Assembly: GCA_910584035.1 (NCBI GenBank)
Contig: CAJTZR010000025.1
Coordinates: forward strand, 1-20,126
Length of the DNA stretch: 20,126 nt
Source of the DNA: an uncultured Christensenella sp.
Lineage (GTDB): Bacteria; Bacillota; Clostridia; Christensenellales; UBA3700
Direction: 5' to 3'
The translations under genes and the position numbers were made by a program. The notes under the pieces are model-generated. The model saw only the letters and a program-made list of their open reading frames with translations. It had not been told where the DNA came from and did no database searches. Of the stretch, positions 16,579 to 20,126 are shown piece by piece. Position 1 is the stretch's first letter. Each line of letters begins with the position of its first letter.

Positions 16579-17084
16579 TTTTTGCATTATTTTAAAAATA
16601 TTAAGTATACAACAAAACAGAAATCAAGTAAAATCGCATTAATTTATGCACTTTGATTGTTTTTGTACATTCGTTAATAATATCAGTTTAAGTAATGTAC
16701 TTACTTTTTTATTTTACATTACTTTTGTTTAATATTAAAAACATTATTTAAGATTAATTAATATAATTTTTAAGCTTTATATCTAAATTGCAATTATTGA
16801 GTTTTGCTTTTAAAGTATTATTCAACCTAATTTGCCATTTTTAAAATCGTAAATGATTGTAATGTTCAAAGCATTATCACTAAAAATAAAAAACAAACTT
16901 AATGCTTAATATTATTAAATTTTATGTTGTTATAAAGTGTATAAAATTTAAATAAATTATGTTTTACAAGGAAATGTTGAGTAATCTTAATGTAAGCTTT
17001 AATACTCAGAAAATGTCTAAAATTGCAAGCTTTTTGCGATAATAGCAAAATTTTACAAAAAATTAAAAATAGGCATAATTTTGC
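16579..17084. other. 500-bp AT-rich spacer between truA and the rplM promoter
   Basis: There is no supported gene. A 10-bp inverted repeat AAGTAATGTA / TACATTACTT (16690-16724, 15-nt loop, followed by TTGTTT) may terminate the ecf-truA transcript. A TGAGTA/TACTCA repeat lies near 16979-17010. Nothing else was recognised. Confidence 0.6.
16690..16730 (+). terminator. Possible terminator after the ecf-truA operon
   Basis: A 10-bp perfect stem with a T-rich 15-nt loop and a short T-rich tail (TTTTGTTT) lies about 110 bp beyond the truA stop. The low GC content of the stem makes this uncertain, but the separate rplM promoter downstream agrees with transcription ending here. Confidence 0.45.
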
Positions 17085-17113
17085 TTGACATAAGTTTATT
17101 TATAATATAAAAT
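17085..17113 (+). promoter_or_regulatory. Sigma-A promoter of rplM-rpsI
   Basis: The -35 is a perfect TTGACA (17085-17090) and the -10 is TAAAAT (17108-17113), with a 17-bp spacer. A TATAAT inside the spacer is too close to the -35 to be paired with it. Transcription would start near 17120, giving a leader of about 80 nt. Confidence 0.8.
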
Positions 17114-17129
17114 ATAAAAGCGTATTGAA

Positions 17130-17195
17130 AATGTAAGTTTAAGGATTAGCCCCCCGAGAATTAACATTTACAATTTTAAAATTTATCGGAGGTTT
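17130..17195 (+). promoter_or_regulatory. Candidate L13 leader: anti-Shine-Dalgarno pairing upstream of rplM
   Basis: CCCCCGA at 17151-17157 can pair with TCGGAGG at 17186-17192, the rplM ribosome binding site, with six of seven pairs and one C-A mismatch. AAATGT (about 17129-17134) can instead pair with ACATTT (about 17164-17169). This resembles an autoregulatory r-protein leader in which L13 could block its own translation. L13 leaders are known in Firmicutes, but I cannot confirm that this one fits that family. Confidence 0.5.
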
Positions 17196-17201
17196 TTTAC
17201 C

Positions 17202-17630
17202 ATGAAAACATATATGGCAAAGCCTGAAGAAATCGAAAGAAAATGGTATGTTGTTGATTGTGATGGTCTTGTACTTGGTAGAGTTGCCAGCCAAATCGCT
17301 AGCGTTCTAAGAGGTAAAAACAAGCCTTGCTACACTCCAAACGTTGATTGTGGCGACTATGTTATTGCTATCAACACTGACAAAATCGTTCTTACAGGTA
17401 AAAAATTAGAGCAAAAATATTATCGTTATCACACTGGTTATATCGGTGGTCTTAAAGAGATTCAATTTAAAAAGCGTATGGCTGAAGATTCAGACAAAGC
17501 ACTTACAAGAGCTGTTCAAGGTATGCTTCCTAAAAACTCTTTAGGTCGTGATATGATTACTAAATTAAAAGTATTTAAAGGTGCTGAGCACAATCACCAA
17601 GCTCAACAACCTACAGAATTAAAATTCTAA
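17202..17630 (+). CDS. rplM: 50S ribosomal protein L13
   Basis: L13 is an early-assembly protein of the large subunit. The 142 residues match the family from end to end: RKWYVVDCDGLVLGRVASQI (13-32), a YTPNVDCGDYVIAINTDKIV-type strand, GKKLEQKYYRYHTGYIGGLK, and the conserved AVQGMLPKNSLGRDM with a C-terminal LKVFKGAEHNHQAQQP tail. The CGGAGG site lies 8 bases before the ATG. It is followed after 18 bp by rpsI in the usual two-gene operon, and codon use looks like that of a highly expressed gene compared with the flanking DNA. Confidence 0.98.
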   Translation: MKTYMAKPEEIERKWYVVDCDGLVLGRVASQIASVLRGKNKPCYTPNVDCGDYVIAINTDKIVLTGKKLEQKYYRYHTGYIGGLKEIQFKKRMAEDSDKALTRAVQGMLPKNSLGRDMITKLKVFKGAEHNHQAQQPTELKF

Positions 17631-17648
17631 TAAGGAGGAATACAAAAT

Positions 17649-18059
17649 ATGGCAAAGGCTAAAAAGAAAGTGCAATATTGGGGCACTGGAAGAAGAAAGA
17701 AAGCAATCGCAAGAGTTCGTCTTATACCTGGTGGCAATGGTAGCATTATTATCAACAAGCGTACTATTGATGAGTATTTCGACTTAGAAACATTAAAACT
17801 TATCGTTCGTCAACCACTTGAACTAACTGGTGCTACAGAGTTGTTTGACATTATCGTTAACGTTAAGGGTGGTGGCTTTACTGGTCAAGCTGGTGCAATC
17901 CGTCACGGTATTGCAAGAGCTATGGTAATTGCAAATGCTGACGAGTACAAAGCAAGCTTAAAAGCTGCTGGCTTCCTAACTCGTGACCCTAGAGCTAAAG
18001 AGCGTAAGAAGTACGGTCTTAAGAAAGCAAGAAAAGCTCCTCAATTCAGCAAGAGATAA
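17649..18059 (+). CDS. rpsI: 30S ribosomal protein S9
   Basis: S9 is a small-subunit head protein whose basic C-terminal tail reaches the P-site tRNA. The 136 residues show YWGTGRRKKAIARVRLIPG (10-28), the LVRQPLELTG-like strand, VNVKGGGFTGQAGAIRHGIA, a LTRDPRAKERKKYGLKKARK block and the terminal QFSKR, whose final Lys-Arg is the conserved P-site contact. AAGGAGG precedes the ATG. It is co-transcribed with rplM. Confidence 0.98.
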   Translation: MAKAKKKVQYWGTGRRKKAIARVRLIPGGNGSIIINKRTIDEYFDLETLKLIVRQPLELTGATELFDIIVNVKGGGFTGQAGAIRHGIARAMVIANADEYKASLKAAGFLTRDPRAKERKKYGLKKARKAPQFSKR

Positions 18060-18133
18060 TTATTTGAATATGGTGCACACTCACCTATTCACCTTGCAAA
18101 TATACATACAAATGTATACAATATTAAAAATCA

Positions 18134-18166
18134 ATATCCACCAAGCAATCGGTGGATATGTTTTTT
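18134..18166 (+). terminator. Intrinsic terminator of rplM-rpsI
   Basis: A 9-bp stem ATATCCACC / GGTGGATAT (18134-18142 and 18151-18159) with an 8-nt loop is followed by GTTTTTT, about 75 bp past the rpsI stop. Its arms are the same as those of the XRE-gene terminator. Confidence 0.9.
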
Positions 18167-18175
18167 ATGTTTTAT

Positions 18176-18239
18176 CTCACCTATCCATAACTTAGCTCCT
18201 TAGCAAAATTGATAATTGGCTTGTTGTTTATGATTTTCA
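18176..18239 (+). pseudogene. Decayed fragment of ecfT 5' region
   Basis: This stretch aligns with ecfT nucleotides 15010-15074 (codons about 13-34) at clearly more than chance. It shares CTCACCTAT, CATAA, GCAAAATTGATA and TTGTTTATGATTTTCA in order, with scattered substitutions and one deleted base. The deletion shifts the frame and an in-frame TAG appears, so it cannot be translated. It looks like the remnant of a second ecfT copy or of a past duplication. No start codon or ribosome binding site is left. Confidence 0.65.
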
Positions 18240-18358
18240 CCCTTAATTATTGTGGTATATAAATATATGCTCTATATCAATTGCTACATTATAAATAAAG
18301 ATATCAACACTTACTCAATTTATTTTTTATACAAAATTTTGTAATTTTTTTTCTAAAC

Positions 18359-18391
18359 AAAAAGGGAATGACAAAATGTCATTCCCTTTTT
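18359..18391 (-). terminator. Intrinsic terminator of the lipoprotein gene
   Basis: A 15-bp perfect stem (18359-18373 and 18377-18391, core GGGAATGACA / TGTCATTCCC) has an AAA loop on the plus strand and A/T-run flanks. On the minus strand it follows the lipoprotein stop at 18414 by about 20 bp. Confidence 0.85.
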
Positions 18392-18413
18392 ACTTTACTA
18401 CATTATTATTGTA

Positions 18414-19061
18414 TTATTTTAAACCTTTAGCTGCTTCAATAGCTTTTTCTGGTAGAACTATTTTGTCACCGCCAATCACAAATTTGCCATAATATTCTGG
18501 ATTCTCACTATACTCACATTGAAACAAAAGTTCATTACCTTTTATTTTAAATGCCTTATTCTCAACACCTTTTACACCTTGTTTTCCAACAAACCAGCCG
18601 TTCTTTTTTTCATAATTATTTTTGTCAAATGGCTCGTCTTTGATTTCATCCAAAATATTGTCGATTACTACTTTATATAAATCTTGAATAGTAGCATATT
18701 TGCCATCCATAAACTCTTCTTTAGTAAATTTATGTGCTTCCCAACGTTCATCCCCAGCGGTCTTAATACCTAAATACCGAATTACATAATCGTCAAACCA
18801 CTCATATGCTACCGCTTGAAAGGACTGCCCTTCCTCCTCATCAGGAACAGACAGAACCATTTCCATAATAATGTTTCCGTTAATAGCATAATAATCATAG
18901 TCTCCTTCTTTGCCAATAGCACGATAGTAAATCTTGTTATCAGCTTTTTCAAATTTTTCTAAAAAATTTATTGGGTTAGATGATGTACAACCTACAAGTA
19001 GCAAGCTAGCTGTTATAACAACTAAAAGCATTGCAACACACAATAAAACTTTCTTTTTCAT
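18414..19061 (-). CDS. Putative lipoprotein of unknown function
   Basis: The 215-residue exported protein has a lysine-rich start, a hydrophobic core, and a lipobox LLVGC with the acylated cysteine at residue 25. The mature part is acidic and contains DNKIYYRAIGKEGDYDYYAI, a VAYEWFDDYVIRYLG block and a C-terminal FKIKGNELLFQCEYSENPEY segment. These look like beta strands of a small sensor or ligand-binding fold, but no family is recognised. An ACGGAGG site precedes the ATG. It is divergent from the XRE regulator, and its promoter overlaps one arm of an inverted repeat, so that regulator is the likeliest controller (inference). Confidence 0.8.
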   Translation of the reverse strand: MKKKVLLCVAMLLVVITASLLLVGCTSSNPINFLEKFEKADNKIYYRAIGKEGDYDYYAINGNIIMEMVLSVPDEEEGQSFQAVAYEWFDDYVIRYLGIKTAGDERWEAHKFTKEEFMDGKYATIQDLYKVVIDNILDEIKDEPFDKNNYEKKNGWFVGKQGVKGVENKAFKIKGNELLFQCEYSENPEYYGKFVIGGDKIVLPEKAIEAAKGLK

Positions 19062-19110
19062 TTTTGCCTCCGTATTTTATTATAATAACATCAATTAATG
19101 TACATATTAT

Positions 19111-19139
19111 ATATTAACACATCAAAAGATATATGTCAA
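19111..19139 (-). promoter_or_regulatory. Sigma-A promoter of the lipoprotein gene
   Basis: On the minus strand a perfect TTGACA (19134-19139) and a TAATAT -10 (19111-19116) are separated by 17 bp. The spacer contains ACATCAAAA (plus strand 19119-19127), one arm of an inverted repeat. Confidence 0.75.
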
Positions 19140-19161
19140 GCAAAAATACATTTTTTGATGT
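19119..19161. promoter_or_regulatory. Inverted repeat, candidate operator between lipoprotein and XRE genes
   Basis: ACATCAAAA (19119-19127) and TTTTGATGT (19153-19161) are exact inverted 9-mers separated by 25 bp. One arm lies inside the lipoprotein promoter and the other about 30 bp before the XRE start. A further ACATCAA occurs at about 19088-19094. The spacing would suit two dimers or a looped complex. That the neighbouring XRE protein binds here is inference. Confidence 0.45.
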
Positions 19162-19187
19162 AATATTTATATATAGAGGTAATAATT

Positions 19188-19526
19188 ATGTCCGATTTCA
19201 AAAATGTTTTAAAAGAGTTACGAGCTGAATACAATTTAACACAAACTGCACTTGCAAATAAGCTTGGTGTAAAACAAGGAGTTATAACCAACTGGGAATT
19301 GAGAGGTAGTGAACCAACTGCCGAATATCTAATAAAACTTGCGAATATTTTTCAAGTATCAACAGACTATTTGTTAGGGATAGAAAATGAGGAAGGCATT
19401 ATAGTAATGCAAAACAATTTATCTGATGACGAAAATTATTTAATTAATATGGTAAGGCAATTAAGTCCTACAGACAAAAAAACATTAATCGACTTAACAA
19501 AAGTAATGTTGAATAACAAAAAGTAA
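19188..19526 (+). CDS. XRE-family helix-turn-helix transcriptional regulator
   Basis: A 112-residue DNA-binding protein. Residues 4-62 form a Cro/CI-type HTH_3 domain: LKELRAEYNLTQTALANKLG (8-27), recognition-helix region VKQGVITNWELRGSEPTAEY, and LIKLANIFQVSTDYLLGI, which is the usual end of this domain. Residues 63-112 form a short C-terminal helical region (DENYLINMVRQLSPTDKKTL) that may serve dimerisation. An AGAGGT site precedes the ATG. Its size and design are those of small SinR/phage-like repressors, but there are no other phage genes here. It is divergent from a lipoprotein gene with an inverted repeat between them. Confidence 0.92.
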   Translation: MSDFKNVLKELRAEYNLTQTALANKLGVKQGVITNWELRGSEPTAEYLIKLANIFQVSTDYLLGIENEEGIIVMQNNLSDDENYLINMVRQLSPTDKKTLIDLTKVMLNNKK

Positions 19527-19529
19527 TAA

Positions 19530-19560
19530 TATCCACCGATTAATCGGTGGATATTTTTTA
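19530..19560 (+). terminator. Intrinsic terminator of the XRE gene
   Basis: A perfect 26-nt palindrome (19530-19555, ATATCCACCGATT and its complement) is followed by TTTTT, starting 3 bp after the XRE stop. Its outer nine bases are identical to those of the rpsI terminator. Confidence 0.9.
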
Positions 19561-19605
19561 ATAAATTTAGTATTCAATTTTATCTTTGATTAAATTACTT
19601 TACCA

Positions 19606-19854
19606 AAGCTTTAGCGTGCTTGCACGCTATCGCAAGACATAGCATTGTCTTGCGAATACGAGGCTGACTGACTATAAGTTTGGCTCTTTTCTTATTTATT
19701 TTATTACAACAATATAATAAAGCACGCTTGCGTGCTTTCTCACAAAACACGATTGTGTTTTGTTGATGCGAGCGTAATTGGCTATAAAATTGGCTTTTAT
19801 TTATTTCCAATTTTCAACAAGCTTTTTTAGTTTTATTTTAAAATTTATCACCAC
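19606..19854. repeat. 249-bp tandem repeat, unit 1
   Basis: This is the first full unit of an array with an exact 249-bp period. It holds four hairpins: AGCGTGC-TT-GCACGCT (19613-19628), a 10-bp stem TCGCAAGACA/TGTCTTGCGA (19630-19655), AAAGCACGC-TT-GCGTGCTTT (19719-19738) and ACAAAACAC/GTGTTTTGT (19742-19763). Unique AT-rich DNA lies to its left. No coding capacity is supported: small insertions and deletions against unit 2 are not multiples of three. Confidence 0.93.
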
Positions 19855-20103
19855 AAGCTTTAGCGTGCTTGCACGCCATCGCAAGACATAGCTTTGTCTT
19901 GCGAAACGAGGCTGACCGACTATAAGTTTGGCTCTTTTCTTATTTATCTTATTACAATCAACATAATAAAAGCACGCTTGCGTGCTTTCTCACAAAACAC
20001 GATTGTGTTTTGTGAAGCGAGCGTAATCGGCCATAAAATTGGCTTTTATTTATTTCCAACTTTCAACTAGTTTTTTTAGTTTTATTTTAAAATTTATCAC
20101 CAC
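19855..20103. repeat. 249-bp tandem repeat, unit 2
   Basis: This unit is about 90% identical to unit 1 with the same four hairpins: 19863-19876, 19879-19904, 19969-19988 and 19990-20015. The fourth stem is complete here (TCACAAAACAC pairs with GTGTTTTGTGA). Local length changes of -1, +2 and -1 against unit 1 cancel, so the period is unchanged. Confidence 0.93.
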
Positions 20104-20126
20104 AAGCTTTAGCGTGCTTGCACGCC
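20104..20126. repeat. 249-bp tandem repeat, unit 3 (cut by the window end)
   Basis: The last 23 bases repeat the beginning of unit 2 exactly (AAGCTTTAGCGTGC and onward). The array therefore continues to the right, with unknown copy number. Confidence 0.9.

Larger units (their letters stand above)
18060..18413. other. Spacer after rpsI with terminator, ecfT relic and AT-rich DNA
   Basis: The spacer holds the rpsI terminator, a decayed ecfT fragment (18176-18239) and the terminator of the convergent lipoprotein gene. The DNA between about 18240 and 18358 is AT-rich with nothing recognisable. Confidence 0.75.

Noticed and set aside
18061..18133. Possible second ecfT fragment around CTCACCTATTCA at about 18080
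   Set aside because: The exact match is only about 12-13 bases with no continued similarity, so it is not listed as a feature.
19595..19810. 71-codon minus-strand open frame across repeat unit 1
   Set aside because: The equivalent frame in unit 2 is broken by non-triplet indels, it starts with TTG without a ribosome binding site, and it only tracks the hairpin DNA.
19606..20126. CRISPR array or integron attC array
   Set aside because: The period is 249 bp with whole units near-identical, so there are no unique spacers, no cas genes, and no GTTRRRY/RYYYAAC core sites.

Overview
The window looks like chromosomal DNA of a low-GC, endospore-forming Firmicute (Clostridia-like), probably gut- or mucosa-associated. 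The evidence is a spore-cortex lysis pair (sleB-ypeB), spoIIR, the Firmicutes-style order ecfA1-ecfA2-ecfT-truA-rplM-rpsI, GGAGG ribosome binding sites, AT-rich spacers with TTGACA/TATAAT-type promoters, and genes for host-glycan-type glycosidases. No species can be named from the sequence alone.

Layout. Positions 1-230 hold two intrinsic terminators. Positions 231-2327 (minus) are sleB-ypeB, and 3038-3547 (minus) is spoIIR. Position 3834-4241 (plus) is a stand-alone DUF1508 (YegP-like) gene, followed by an AT-rich spacer with two long perfect hairpins. Positions 4894-5730 (minus) are a two-gene 'house-cleaning' unit: a MazG/PRA-PH-like pyrophosphohydrolase with altered metal-ligand residues and a DNA-deoxyinosine (hypoxanthine) glycosylase. 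Positions 5881-9746 (minus) are a GH29 alpha-fucosidase followed by a membrane-anchored GH98 endo-glycosidase in one operon. Position 9981-11279 (minus) is a membrane protein with an extracellular WG-repeat domain. Position 11736-13058 (minus) is a second, GH29-B type fucosidase under a consensus promoter. Diverging from it, 13285-16578 (plus) carries the ECF transporter energizing module and truA. Positions 17202-18059 (plus) carry rplM-rpsI behind a short leader that can hide the rplM ribosome binding site. Next come a small decayed ecfT fragment, a lipoprotein gene (minus) divergent from an XRE regulator (plus), and at the right edge a tandem array with an exact 249-bp period that runs out of the window.

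How the genes fit together. GH98 enzymes act as endo-glycosidases outside the cell, and the membrane-anchored protein here fits that. The two fucosidases lack signal peptides and should act on imported fucosylated fragments. No sugar transporter is encoded in the window, and the ECF module serves vitamin or metal S-components encoded elsewhere. SleB/YpeB and SpoIIR belong to germination and to sigma-E activation in sporulation.

Least explained features: the right-edge 249-bp array, made of two diverged half-units whose hairpin stems differ by compensatory changes; the ecfT relic downstream of rpsI; the rplM leader pairing; and a family of near-identical terminator stems used by unrelated genes.
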